Shown here: in pieces, positions 39,501 through 43,319 of the stretch | Layout of the letters: every line of letters begins with the position of its first letter | Numbering within the stretch: the first letter of the stretch is position 1 | Origin: Liolophura sinensis | Taxonomy: Eukaryota > Mollusca > Polyplacophora > Chitonida > Chitonidae | DNA length: 64,000 nt | Direction of reading: 5' to 3' | Assembly: GCF_032854445.1 (NCBI RefSeq) | Contig: NC_088303.1 | Coordinates: 20,035,501-20,099,500 of the forward strand | Made by a program: the position numbers and the translations under genes | Notes under the pieces: model-generated | The model's database searches: none | The model's input: only the letters and a program-made list of their open reading frames with translations | Told to the model about the DNA's origin: nothing

Positions 39501-42202
39501 TCCATCTGAGCACGTCTCTGAACCGAACATCCCACGTGAGGCCGATCTGCCTGCCAAAGACCCAAACTAACTTTCCTTTATCAACCACTTGCTTCTCGGC
39601 AGGGTTTGGGACGGTTATCCGTGGAGCACGGTGTAAGTTGGTTGCAGTTCCCTTCAGAGGTCCATTGTACAAATTGAGCGCAAGGCTGCATTTTTATTTT
39701 CAGTCATGAACGTTTCATAAACGGACCACTGGTATTTCAGTGCCACCTAAATGAATATCACCATGGTTGACGTACTACCTATTATTAGACAACTGACCAC
39801 ATGATGCATGTACATCTTTATATACCGTACCGTGGGTTTCCCTTGTCATACATGTATTGGGAGTTTTCCATTAGTAGCTTTTCAATTCATCTTTTATACC
39901 TAGAACATGACAAAACTTGCGGATGGTCGTGGGCCCCCCCCCCCCCAGCCCGGTTTCCTCCCACCGCAATGCTGGCCGCCGTCGTATAAGTGACATATTC
40001 TTGAGCACGGCGTAAAACAACAATCAAATAAATAAATAAGTAGAACATGATAGATCCTACTGACTTCAGTGAGATGGAACTCTCAGCATTTAATATGGCC
40101 GTCTTATTTACCCTAATAATTAGTCCCATTGCCATACGTTCCGTTATGTCCAATGACTTCAAGTCTGATTGACAGGAGCATGCATTTTATTGATGTCTTC
40201 CAGATGTACAGATGTCTTATCAATGACATGGGCGCTGTACTTTTTGCAGCATGCTAAAACAAAGGTTTTATGAATTTGTAGCCAACGAATCGAGAGATAT
40301 GCATAGATCTAAGGCCTTGACTGTGAACTGATCAAACTGTCTGAAACTTGACAATTATTCCCAGGGCCAACGATACCTTGACATGATAACAAATGTCCAT
40401 TTTCCTGAAAACTAACATAAATAGGACAGCTTTTCCAAACCCAGTGCGTTGTTCGTGGAAAGATCTGTCAGAAATCTGTGGACGACGGTGAGGTTTCCAC
40501 GGAGCTCTGCCCGTATTCTCCCACCGTAATGTTGTTGGCAGTTCTATAAGTGAAATACTGTTGAGCACGACGTAAACCACCAATCAAATATATTGATAGA
40601 TTTTCAACACCTGTCAATTCAGGTATGATCAGTCTGTTATTCTTTCATACTACACCGTGTTTTTAGTAACGTAACATATATGATGGTTTCACACGTGACA
40701 TAAACAGTGTTCTTTTTCTCCTCTTAAGCTTATGTTAATTTTTATTAAGTTGTTTTAACCTTTCTAACAATCATCGTCAACTGTTGTCTACAGCTCTGGT
40801 TTCCAACATGAGAGAAGGGAAGCTGCGCCTGTGGAGTGATAGCCGGTGTGTAGAGGCCTACGAAAATCGTGTATCAGCCCAGGACAAATTGTGTGCCGGA
40901 TATTCCTCTGGAATCATCACGCCATGCTTTGTAAGCAATCAGGTTCTCTCCCATACAAACCAAAACTTTGCCTTTACCATAAAAATATTGTTATGACAAC
41001 AAATATGGTGAGAAAAAGTAAAGTAAAGCGCACATGGCCGCAGTTACACTAGGGTAAATTTGCCGGACTTTGGAACCTGTTCCGTTCAGTCCACCAATTT
41101 ATGGCGGCTTGTGTCTACACGTCGATCTGAAGATCTAACGTTTGGTTCGTCTGCCGGGGGTGTGAATTTGCACCTGTCATGTTTTGAATTAGCATCATTC
41201 GTCTATCAGAGCCGACACTTACTGGACAAAAACGGAGGACTAAACCAAGCCGGGCAAACTTAGGCCACAAAAATTGAAGCACCAACAAAAACCGTCCTAA
41301 ATAGAACTGTCTTAGTTTTAGGTCACCTTTATTAGTAAAAACGTTCACATCGGTCCTGAGCCCGTCTTGAACCACCAGTTTTACCCAGTAAAACCGATTA
41401 TTTTGGTTTAAATCTGCCAACAGTTGCAGTATGTTTTCAAAACATAGAAATGGGGTTAAGCAGGCGTTGCTTCACAAATACGCTGGTGTGGCTCATTCTT
41501 CCAATCTACTGAACTATTGTTGTTTCTTTCCAAATCATCAAAATTATACATTTTGAGTAGGGTTATATTTTTGCTTTGTGGATTGGTGCCCTGTTTTGAT
41601 TTGTACATGTCGAATGGTGCTGAAGTCAGACTACAGGGACATTTGACTACAAATTAGAACCCAGTTCAAAGCGATAAGGCCTACATGCCATACACTAATT
41701 ACGTATCAGATTTTGAACAATTCTGATTACGTGCTAGGTTTGGTTCTATTATGAAGCCTTCTGCTGTTGTACTGTTCTCATATATATACTTGTTTTACCA
41801 AAATTCATTTTCTGTTTGTTAGGCATCGTCTATATTTCTTACCTTTTGCTGTTTGTTGGGATGCATATGGTAGTCACCCGAACTATTACACCTTTGTCTT
41901 ATTTTCGGTATTTTGCCTTCTATCAGACTGTGATAATGCATATAAAAATAACCCTTCTCTTCGAGTTCAGTTTTTGGAGAGGGCTCTAAACGCGAGGAAC
42001 GTTTCCATTTCAGGGAGACAGTGGCGGACCGCTCATGTGTCAGATTACCAAAGGACGGTGGACGTTTACTGGCGTCATTAGTATTGGGGAGAAAAACTGT
42101 GAGCAAGGTACCAGTTTTAAAGGCGTGAAACCATCGGCCTTCACAAGAATAACCTCGTACATTGACTGGATAAAGCAAACGACAGGGCTGGCATACCTCT
42201 AA
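388..42202 (+). CDS. Mosaic SRCR/LDLa/MAM serine protease with two trypsin-fold domains (gene model, 31 exons, 5' partial)
   Basis: This is the span of a spliced gene whose exons are listed separately. All 31 exons have AG acceptors and GT donors, and the phases join without a break into about 1,488 codons. Approximate residues in the visible part: LDLa 1-46, SRCR 47-151, 152-261 and 262-370, LDLa 371-408, divergent SRCR 409-494, protease-like A 495-739, LDLa 740-771, MAM 772-912, six LDLa 913-1132, divergent SRCR 1133-1226, protease B 1227-1488. The LDLa-MAM-LDLa-SRCR-trypsin order is that of enteropeptidase, a type II membrane protease; no signal peptide or membrane anchor is visible because the 5' end is outside the window. 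Domain A lacks all three catalytic residues and domain B keeps them. The gene probably encodes an extracellular protease with binding modules; its substrate is unknown. I cannot assign orthology to a named gene. Confidence 0.9.
834..975 (+). CDS. Protease gene exon 2: SRCR domain 1, N-terminal half
   Basis: The start matches classical SRCR domains: VRLVGG, then GRLEI, then WGTVCDD, and the exon ends VVCRMMGY. Phase 1 in, 2 out; donor is AG|GTAAGG. Group A SRCR domains are typically split over two exons, as here. This exon's 3' end and donor seed the 100-bp tandem array that follows. Confidence 0.93.
976..1680. repeat. 100-bp tandem array copied from the exon 2 donor junction
   Basis: About seven copies of an exactly 100-bp unit. 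Each holds roughly the last 70 bases of exon 2 (from WGTVCDD to MMGYR), the donor CAGGTAAG and about 30 bases of intron. Donor copies begin at 1076, 1176, 1276, 1376, 1476, 1576 and about 1675, against the true one at 976. The copies have no acceptor of their own. Reading past the true donor meets TAA at once, so they are not extra exons. Confidence 0.92.
1905..2003 (+). repeat. 3' fragment of tRNA-derived SINE family 1
   Basis: It matches the family 1 tail: GCTGGCCGC, then ATAAGTGAAATATT, ending in AAATAAATAAATA repeats. It is 5' truncated, with no tRNA-like head. Confidence 0.7.
2840..2927 (+). pseudogene. Degenerate SRCR N-terminal half-exon inside intron 2
   Basis: Translation gives [10 protein letters not shown] and later LSCRIMG followed by a stop, so it is a relic of the same half-domain as exon 2. 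It has no good donor in frame, and including it would break the exon 2 to exon 3 junction. It may be a decayed exon or a distant copy of the neighbouring 100-bp repeat. Confidence 0.6.
2992..3164 (+). CDS. Protease gene exon 3: SRCR domain 1, C-terminal half
   Basis: It encodes [16 protein letters not shown], then [12 protein letters not shown] and ends GVEC, the conserved C-terminal half of a group A SRCR domain. With exon 2 the domain has the six cysteines of group A. Phase 2 in, 1 out, acceptor CTGCAG, donor GTAACA. Confidence 0.93.
3215..3305. repeat. Isolated copies related to the 4530-4880 array
   Basis: Phrases such as 'aacttaacactatctcaa' and 'gactgtattgacagg' recur in the ~57-bp units at 4530-4880, so this is an outlying copy of that repeat. 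Confidence 0.5.
3650..4330. repeat. Unclassified interspersed repeat, copy 1
   Basis: Shares several stretches in the same order with 28810-29480: 'aggcgtg..ttt.ca.cacaa', 'aaatctctgtacacta', 'gcctggacaaagat' and 'cagtatatttact..tgtgta'. It has no terminal repeats or protein motif that I can recognise, so the element class is unknown. Confidence 0.65.
4530..4880. repeat. ~57-bp degenerate tandem repeat
   Basis: About six diverged units, each with a 'ttcagaaaggtttt(g/a)act' phrase, a 'taatactatttcaa' phrase and 'taaa..gactgacaag'. Intronic, with no coding content. Confidence 0.7.
4881..5966. other. Intron 3, 3' part: no gene seen
   Basis: I see no exon, RNA gene or clear mobile element. The phrase 'cataccatatgt' recurs loosely between 5520 and 5810, but no clean period can be read. 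Confidence 0.5.
5967..6108 (+). CDS. Protease gene exon 4: SRCR domain 2, N-terminal half
   Basis: Encodes [23 protein letters not shown] and ends ICRMFGY. Acceptor TTGCAG, phase 1 in and 2 out, the same 142-base length and phases as exon 2, as expected for duplicated SRCR units. Confidence 0.93.
6640..6935 (+). repeat. tRNA-derived SINE, family 2
   Basis: The head resembles a tRNA gene: GGGTCAGTTGGTAGAACG (A box-like) and GGTTCTATCC (B box-like). The tail carries TTAAGTACGACGTTAAACC and CCCAAGCA followed by CACTCACTCACT. A second long copy lies at 48893-49225. Confidence 0.8.
8579..8885. repeat. Two related ~60-base segments within intron 4
   Basis: The phrase CTCTGCACGTAACACTTTAA and the following 'tcattccaaagattttgtct' occur near 8588 and again near 8831, about 245 bases apart. 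This is a local duplication of unknown origin. Confidence 0.75.
9038..9225 (+). CDS. Protease gene exon 5: SRCR domain 2, C-terminal half
   Basis: Encodes [27 protein letters not shown] and ends ASVRC, followed by a short linker GGLQRT. Acceptor TTTCAG, donor GTAAGC, phase 2 in and 1 out. It completes the second six-cysteine SRCR domain. Confidence 0.93.
9497..9640 (-). repeat. Truncated SINE family 1, reverse orientation
   Basis: Begins with TTTATTTATTTA and reads GTGTTTTACGC, AATATTTCA, GACGGCGGCC and GAAACCGGGC, the reverse complement of the family 1 body. Confidence 0.8.
9641..10590. other. Intron 5, 3' part: nothing recognised
   Basis: No exon, RNA gene or repeat is recognised here. 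The open frames in this stretch have no domain similarity and no splice context. Confidence 0.5.
10591..10759 (+). CDS. Protease gene exon 6: SRCR domain 3, N-terminal half
   Basis: Encodes a linker, then [23 protein letters not shown] and ends VLCRTLGYF. Acceptor CCAAG, donor GTAACG, phase 1 in and 2 out, the same as exons 2 and 4. Confidence 0.92.
11150..11213 (+). repeat. SINE family 2 tail fragment
   Basis: Short tail only: GCGACGTTAAAACTTTCACT followed by CACTCACTCC. It resembles the 3' end of the family 2 copy at 6640. Confidence 0.5.
11480..11637 (+). CDS. Protease gene exon 7: SRCR domain 3, C-terminal half
   Basis: Encodes [14 protein letters not shown], later FNC, FHNC and DVAVSC; the last Cys codon is split across the intron (T|GT). 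Acceptor TTTGTAG, donor GTACGT. Some loop residues of typical SRCR domains are replaced (LPNAPD), but all cysteines are kept. Confidence 0.9.
11638..12889. other. Intron 7: no gene seen
   Basis: I see no exon consistent with the phase 1 to phase 1 junction between exons 7 and 8, and no recognised repeat. Confidence 0.5.
12890..13003 (+). CDS. Protease gene exon 8: LDLa
   Basis: A complete LDL-receptor class A module starting SNCQALQC and ending with the calcium cage [16 protein letters not shown]. Phase 1 in and 1 out, so it can be duplicated without shifting the frame. It opens module A (LDLa, divergent SRCR, protease-like). Confidence 0.93.
13117..13312 (-). repeat. SINE family 1, reverse orientation, truncated
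   Basis: Reads TTATTTGATTGGTGTTCTAC, CGTACTCAAGG, then the body through 'gaagccagcataagctggac'. The tRNA-like head is missing. Confidence 0.85.
13355..13505. repeat. ~24-bp tandem repeat
   Basis: About six copies of 'gtgactaaatgtcac..attgtat'. It lies directly upstream of the 91-bp array. Confidence 0.75.
13560..14495. repeat. 91-bp minisatellite, about 10 copies
   Basis: Near-identical 91-bp units containing 'gacagtccttatcaaattgt', 'gtaaaagtatcaggtaac' and 'gcagacaggtaaggtaaca'. Each unit carries several donor-like GGTAAG motifs, but I cannot trace them to a neighbouring exon. The array is intronic, between exons 8 and 9. Confidence 0.92.
14508..14772 (+). repeat. Near full-length SINE family 1
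   Basis: The head is tRNA-like: GTGGCTCAGTTGGTTAGCGC (A box) and GAGTTCAAGTCC (B box). The body has GCTGGCTTTCTC, CGGAAGGTCGTGGG and GAGTACGGCGTAAAACA, and the tail is AATAAATAAA. It directly follows the 91-bp array. Confidence 0.9.
14773..15810. other. Intron 8, 3' part: one SINE-like fragment, no gene
   Basis: A fragment near 15535-15625 resembles the head of SINE family 2 (GGTTAGAG, then GAGACCTGGGATCA). The rest shows nothing recognisable. Confidence 0.5.
15535..15625 (+). repeat. SINE family 2 head fragment
   Basis: Shares GGGAGACCTGGGATCA-like sequence and 'agactttaaaa..ggcacta' with the family 2 copy at 48893. It has no tail. Confidence 0.5.
15811..15931 (+). CDS. Protease gene exon 9: divergent SRCR (A), part 1
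   Basis: Encodes [15 protein letters not shown] and HSFCTAIG, which fits the divergent SRCR that precedes the catalytic domain of enteropeptidase and TMPRSS proteases. Phase 1 in and 2 out, matching exon 25 of module B. Confidence 0.8.
16239..16334 (+). CDS. Protease gene exon 10: divergent SRCR (A), part 2
   Basis: Encodes [17 protein letters not shown] and ends SSGLTLNSP, which parallels exon 26. Acceptor TTTACAG, donor GTAAGA, phase 2 in and 2 out, as in exon 26. Confidence 0.8.
16700..16990. repeat. 33-bp tandem repeat, open on both strands
   Basis: About nine units of 'aagttaatctccgctacactaatgccgaaag'. Because 33 is a multiple of three, both strands stay open ([11 protein letters not shown] on +, [11 protein letters not shown] on -). 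It lies between exons 10 and 11 and fits no domain, so I read it as a non-coding minisatellite. Confidence 0.85.
17098..17138 (+). CDS. Protease gene exon 11: divergent SRCR (A), part 3
   Basis: A 41-base exon encoding [13 protein letters not shown], the last two-cysteine strand of the divergent SRCR; compare exon 27 ([13 protein letters not shown]). Acceptor TTTCAG, donor GTGTGT, phase 2 in and 1 out. Confidence 0.78.
17139..18196. other. Intron 11: simple CTGT-rich stretch, no gene
   Basis: Bases 17340-17470 hold a low-complexity run of 'gtctgtcagtccgtc' phrases. Nothing else is recognised. Confidence 0.6.
18197..18368 (+). CDS. Protease gene exon 12: protease-like domain A, part 1 (catalytic His lost)
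   Basis: Encodes ECG, the altered activation site SRFVQGG (usually R|IVGG), EEWPWYATI and [10 protein letters not shown]. The last is the TAAHC motif with catalytic His57 replaced by Arg. Phase 1 in and 2 out, as in exon 28 of the active domain. The fold is kept and catalysis is lost. Confidence 0.92.
18369..19489. other. Intron 12, 5' part: no gene
   Basis: Holds a GAGT-repeat SINE tail at 18940-19000 and otherwise nothing recognised. Confidence 0.5.
18940..19000 (-). repeat. SINE family 2 tail, reverse orientation
   Basis: GAGTGAGTGAGTGAGTGAGT followed by TGCTTGGGGTTTAACGTCG is the reverse complement of the family 2 tail. Confidence 0.7.
19490..20605. repeat. ~46-bp minisatellite, about 24 copies
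   Basis: Units read 'gttacatacacagtaagtc', 'agatagctgttggaggg' and 'gaacgagtct'. Each has a donor-like CACAGTAAGT motif. It lies between exons 12 and 13, and no source exon is visible. Confidence 0.92.
21022..21088 (+). repeat. SINE family 1 tail fragment
   Basis: Reads TATTCTTGAGTACGGCGTAA and CTCCAATCAAATAAATAAAT. Confidence 0.75.
21297..21553 (+). CDS. Protease gene exon 13: protease-like domain A, part 2 (catalytic Asp lost)
   Basis: Encodes [11 protein letters not shown] where active proteases have DIALLKL, so Asp102 is Asn, followed by [11 protein letters not shown], the usual chymotrypsin-fold segment. Acceptor TTTCAG, donor GTAAGA, phase 2 in and 1 out. Several NxT/NxS sites suggest a glycosylated extracellular domain. 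Confidence 0.92.
22073..22212 (+). CDS. Protease gene exon 14: protease-like domain A, part 3
   Basis: Encodes [18 protein letters not shown] and ends FDRTCE, just before the former active-site serine loop. Acceptor CCACAG, donor GTCAGT, phase 1 in and 0 out, the same as exon 30 of domain B. Confidence 0.85.
22320..22706. repeat. ~60-bp array copied from the exon 15 acceptor junction
   Basis: About six diverged copies carry 'gtgtttgtag', 'ttta(c/t)cgcaggtgaac' and 'cgtgtgtaagatgga', which are the acceptor and first ~30 bases of exon 15. They are more diverged than the other junction arrays and many have lost the reading frame. Confidence 0.82.
22707..22872 (+). CDS. Protease gene exon 15: protease-like domain A, part 4 (catalytic Ser lost)
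   Basis: Joined in frame to exon 14 it reads [11 protein letters not shown] where active enzymes have [11 protein letters not shown], so Ser195 is Ala and Asp194 is Thr. It continues to [10 protein letters not shown], the usual C-terminal helix. I chose the acceptor TTTGTAG over the inner CGGCAG because only it joins in phase 0. Confidence 0.9.
23270..24160. repeat. 34-bp minisatellite, about 26 copies
   Basis: Units of 'cttgatttctgtgctgcta' plus 'tcaatgagtgatgta'. Intronic, between exons 15 and 16. I see no convincing link to either exon. Confidence 0.92.
24382..24580 (-). repeat. SINE family 1, reverse orientation
   Basis: Begins ATTTATTTATTTGACTGGTG and runs through 'ttacgccgtactcaagaa' to 'gccagcatgggctggacttg'. 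The tRNA-like head is missing. Confidence 0.85.
24765..24900 (+). repeat. SINE family 1, 3' part
   Basis: Reads ATAATGCTGACCGCCG, AAGTGAAATATCATTGAGTA and ACACCAGTGAAAT, ending in AAATAAATAAG. Confidence 0.65.
24942..25037 (+). CDS. Protease gene exon 16: LDLa
   Basis: Short LDLa module: [15 protein letters not shown] followed by the cage [17 protein letters not shown]. Acceptor TTCTAG, donor GTGAGT, phase 1 in and 1 out. It links the protease-like domain to the MAM domain. Confidence 0.9.
25038..25804. other. Intron 16: nothing recognised
   Basis: No coding signal or recognised repeat. Confidence 0.5.
25805..25906 (+). CDS. Protease gene exon 17: MAM domain, part 1
   Basis: Encodes [15 protein letters not shown] and [10 protein letters not shown], the typical MAM opening (C.FE...CG....D....W). 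Phase 1 in and 1 out. MAM domains usually mediate adhesion or oligomer contacts in extracellular proteins. Confidence 0.88.
25985..26264 (-). repeat. Full-length SINE family 1, reverse orientation
   Basis: Runs from TTATTTATTTATTTATTTGA to the tRNA-like head CGCTAACCAACTGAGCCACG. All body blocks are present, so it is one of the most complete copies. Confidence 0.9.
26715..27035 (+). CDS. Protease gene exon 18: MAM domain, part 2
   Basis: The longest exon of the gene. It encodes [16 protein letters not shown], a strand pair, then [20 protein letters not shown] and [11 protein letters not shown], the conserved closing strands of a MAM domain. Acceptor TCTTAG, donor GTAAGG, phase 1 in and 1 out. 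Confidence 0.9.
27480..27860. repeat. ~32-bp tandem repeat, about 12 copies
   Basis: Units of 'atagaatcgaacactgtcat' plus 'gtctgtggtaca'. Intronic, between exons 18 and 19. Confidence 0.88.
27892..28167 (+). repeat. Full-length SINE family 1
   Basis: Complete copy: GCCTCCGTGGCTCAGTCGGT head, GAGTTCAAGTCCAGCTCATG B box, 'gcaacctgcggatggtcgtg', 'gtaaaacaccaatcaaataa' and AAATAAATA tail. Confidence 0.92.
28294..28404 (+). CDS. Protease gene exon 19: LDLa, first of six
   Basis: Encodes [20 protein letters not shown] and [17 protein letters not shown]. The cage is mostly intact; the residue after DC is Pro-Lys rather than x-Asp. Acceptor TCTCAG, donor GTAAGT, phase 1 symmetric. Confidence 0.9.
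28589..28760. repeat. ~87-bp direct duplication
   Basis: Two copies share 'cacaaagtgta.t.tgattc', 'gttacct.gcaaaactgt' and 'tacaatcatcgt'. They sit immediately upstream of the interspersed repeat. Confidence 0.65.
28810..29480. repeat. Unclassified interspersed repeat, copy 2
   Basis: The partner of 3650-4330. Its middle portion (from 'gaatagaat' through 'aaataaatatt' to 'gtgtaacac') is duplicated, near 29060-29200 and 29250-29390, which is not so in copy 1. Confidence 0.65.
29760..29805 (-). repeat. SINE family 1 tail fragment, reverse orientation
   Basis: ATTTATTTATTTATTTATTT followed by GATCGGTGTTTTACGCAGTA. Confidence 0.65.
30178..30288 (+). CDS. Protease gene exon 20: LDLa
   Basis: Encodes [21 protein letters not shown], a canonical LDLa start, with the intact cage [16 protein letters not shown]; the last Cys codon is split (T|GT). 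Phase 1 symmetric. Confidence 0.93.
30289..30905. other. Intron 20: nothing recognised
   Basis: No coding signal or recognised repeat. Confidence 0.5.
30906..31013 (+). CDS. Protease gene exon 21: LDLa
   Basis: Encodes [20 protein letters not shown] and the cage [16 protein letters not shown]. Acceptor CTTCAG, donor GTAAAC, phase 1 symmetric. Confidence 0.93.
31338..31448 (+). CDS. Protease gene exon 22: LDLa
   Basis: Encodes [20 protein letters not shown] and the cage [16 protein letters not shown]. Acceptor GAACAG, donor GTAAGT, phase 1 symmetric. Confidence 0.93.
31662..33895. repeat. 41-bp minisatellite (about 54 copies) copied from the exon 23 acceptor junction
   Basis: Each 41-bp unit holds 'tgtctgtcctgtag' followed by 'cctgtaccagtg', which is the acceptor of exon 23 plus its first 12 bases, then 'tattagtactttgtg'. 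The array ends at the true acceptor. If an upstream copy were used as acceptor, the frame would reach TAG within the same unit. Confidence 0.95.
33896..34003 (+). CDS. Protease gene exon 23: LDLa
   Basis: Starts CCTGTACCAGTG, encoding CTSEQWRC, then [11 protein letters not shown] and the cage [16 protein letters not shown]. Phase 1 symmetric. The true acceptor is the last of a long row of near-identical acceptors; only this copy leads into the complete LDLa. Confidence 0.93.
34296..34406 (+). CDS. Protease gene exon 24: LDLa, last of six
   Basis: Encodes [20 protein letters not shown] and [16 protein letters not shown]. It lies next to the divergent SRCR, the same place as exon 8 in module A and as the last LDLa of enteropeptidase. 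Confidence 0.92.
34605..34815 (+). repeat. Diverged SINE family 1
   Basis: Reads GTTAAAGTCCAGCTCAAACT, GGTCGTGGGTTTC, CAGTCGTATAAG and an AATAAATAAATAAATA tail. The head is poorly kept. Confidence 0.7.
34930..35062 (+). CDS. Protease gene exon 25: divergent SRCR (B), part 1
   Basis: Encodes [30 protein letters not shown] and EAMGKG, close to the SRCR of enteropeptidase (..C.ENWT....N.VC..LG.G). Phase 1 in and 2 out. Its donor seeds a 21-bp array. Confidence 0.9.
35054..35150. repeat. 21-bp array copied from the exon 25 donor
   Basis: About four further copies follow the real exon end 'gggaaaggggtaagttacc', for example 'gggaaaagcgtaagttactc' and 'gggaaaagggtgagttacc'. They give a row of five donor-like sites at 21-base spacing. 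Confidence 0.85.
35860..36730. repeat. ~42-bp degenerate tandem repeat, about 20 copies
   Basis: Units of 'ggacatccgatagtgctcct' plus 'gcttttaagtgaacacata'. It keeps several open frames on both strands because the period is close to a multiple of three. Intronic, between exons 25 and 26. Confidence 0.88.
36878..36976 (+). CDS. Protease gene exon 26: divergent SRCR (B), part 2
   Basis: Encodes [18 protein letters not shown] and ends STGLLNLE, comparable to the middle strand region of the enteropeptidase SRCR. Acceptor TTGCAG, donor GTCAGT, phase 2 symmetric. Confidence 0.87.
37560..37609 (+). CDS. Protease gene exon 27: divergent SRCR (B), part 3
   Basis: A 50-base exon encoding [16 protein letters not shown], the two-cysteine end of the SRCR. 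Acceptor TTCACAG, donor GTAAAG, phase 2 in and 1 out. Confidence 0.85.
37825..38028 (-). repeat. SINE family 1, reverse orientation
   Basis: Begins TTTATTTATTTAATTTGAGT and runs to 'gaagccagcatgagctggac'. The head is missing. Confidence 0.85.
38105..38282 (+). CDS. Protease gene exon 28: protease domain B, part 1 (His57 present)
   Basis: Encodes DCGQ (the usual interchain Cys), the activation site [17 protein letters not shown] and [10 protein letters not shown] with catalytic His. The residue before IVGG is Phe, not the usual Arg or Lys, so activation by a trypsin-like enzyme is not expected. Acceptor TTGTCAG, phase 1 in and 2 out. Confidence 0.96.
38283..39348. other. Intron 28: one SINE, no gene
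   Basis: Apart from the SINE fragment at 38767-38912 I see no feature. Confidence 0.5.
38767..38912 (+). repeat. Internally deleted SINE family 1
   Basis: The head GTTCCGTGGCCAAAGTGGTT is joined directly to the 3' body (GCGGATAATGCTGACGGC, AAATATTCTTGAG) and an AAATAAATAAG tail. The middle ~130 bases are missing. Confidence 0.8.
39349..39632 (+). CDS. Protease gene exon 29: protease domain B, part 2 (Asp102 present)
   Basis: Encodes [24 protein letters not shown] with catalytic Asp, HVRPICLP and [12 protein letters not shown] take the donor as GTAAGT at 39633 because it gives the phase 1 end that exon 30 requires. Confidence 0.95.
39913..40042 (+). repeat. SINE family 1, 3' part
   Basis: GCGGATGGTCGTGGG, a C run, 'caatgctggccgccgtcgta' and 'aacaatcaaataaataaa'. 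Confidence 0.85.
40470..40595 (+). repeat. SINE family 1, diverged 3' part
   Basis: Reads GAGGTTTCCACGGAGCTCTG, TAATGTTGTTGGCAG and CACCAATCAAATATATTGAT. Confidence 0.75.
40794..40930 (+). CDS. Protease gene exon 30: protease domain B, part 3
   Basis: Encodes DSRCVEAY, then [17 protein letters not shown]. The final segment forms the S1 pocket wall. Counting back from Ser195, position 189 is Thr and 190 is Pro, where trypsin has Asp and Ser. Phase 1 in and 0 out, as in exon 14. Confidence 0.94.
40931..42013. other. Intron 30: nothing recognised
   Basis: No coding signal or recognised repeat. Confidence 0.5.
42014..42202 (+). CDS. Protease gene exon 31: protease domain B, part 4 (Ser195 and stop)
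   Basis: Starts GDSGGPLMC with catalytic Ser195, then [29 protein letters not shown] and the stop TAA at 42200-42202. The segment around 226 reads KPSAF, so Gly226 of trypsin is Ser. With exons 28-30 the domain is complete and the triad intact. Confidence 0.96.
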   Translation, partial: GDSGGPLMCQITKGRWTFTGVISIGEKNCEQGTSFKGVKPSAFTRITSYIDWIKQTTGLAYL

Positions 42203-42268
42203 ATCGCACTTCACTTAATCTTCAGTGAACCCCAGACAGCGAAACTTAATCATGAATACAACACATAA

Positions 42269-42274
42269 ATTAAA
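42269..42274 (+). terminator. Candidate polyadenylation signal ATTAAA
   Basis: ATTAAA lies 67 bases after the stop codon of the protease gene, followed by a genomic A run. The short 3' UTR is plausible but unproven, and the A run could mislead cDNA priming. Confidence 0.35.
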
Positions 42275-42339
42275 GCAAAAAAAAAAAAACCAAAACATGA
42301 AAAAAACCAATGAACTAATTGGAAGATCTGAATTAAGAT

Positions 42340-43100
42340 TAAGATTCCACAGTACTCGGTTTACTCATCATACATGTAAGGTGGATATAATCTTCCATAG
42401 TACTCGTTATACTCATCATACATGTAAGGTGGATATAATCTTCCACAGTACTCGTTATACTCATCATACATGTAAGGTGGATATAATCTTCCACAGTACT
42501 CGGTTTACTCATCATACATGTAAGGTGGATATAATTTTCCACAGTACTCGGTTTACTCATCATACATGTAAGGTGGATATAATCTTCCATAGTACTCGTT
42601 ATACTCATCATACATGTAAGGTGGATATAATCTTCCACAGTACTCAGTTTACTCATCATACATGTAAGGTGGATTTAATCTTCCACAGTACTCGGTATAC
42701 TCATCATACATGTAAGGTGGATATAATCTTCCACAGTACTTGGTATACTCATCATACATGTAAGGTGGATATAATCTTCCACAGTACTCGGTTTACTCAT
42801 CATACATGTAAGGTGGATTTAATCTTCCACAGTACTCGGTTTACTCATCATACATGTAAGGTGGATATAATCTTCCACAGTACTCGGTATACTCATCATA
42901 CATGTAAGGTGGATATAATCTTCCACAGTACTCGGTATACTCATCATACATGTAAGGTGGATATAATCTTCCACAGTACTCGGTATACTCATCATACATG
43001 TAAGGTGGATAAAATCTTCTACAGTACTCGGTATACTCATCATACATGTAAGGTGGATATAATCTTCCACAGTACTCGATATACTCATCATACATGTAGA
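42340..43100. repeat. 48-bp minisatellite, about 16 copies, open in several frames
   Basis: Unit 'ccacagtactcggtatactc', 'atcatacatgtaaggtggat' and 'ataatctt'. Because 48 is divisible by three, the + strand reads THHTCKVDIIFHSTRY and the - strand YDEYTEYCGRLYPPYM repeatedly. It lies between the two gene ends with no domain match, so I treat it as non-coding. Confidence 0.92.
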
Positions 43101-43319
43101 GCGGCCTGTATCATACGTTGGGGAAGAGGTACTAAAAGTGATTGGCTCTAGCAGTGCACTCAGACATTTATTATCCATGTGTAAATGTCATCGAGCGACT
43201 CGTGCTGTCTGTCGATCGGTGGCTCAAAGTTTTGACAGCCTGTCTTTTAAAAAAGACCTTCAATTTTTTTTAACCCGGACTGTTTAACTGGTGGAGTGCA
43301 GGGCACAAGACAATATGTA

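Noticed and set aside
42225-43151. 308-codon open frame on the + strand
   Set aside because: It is the 48-bp minisatellite read in one frame, starting after the protease stop, with no domain or splice support.
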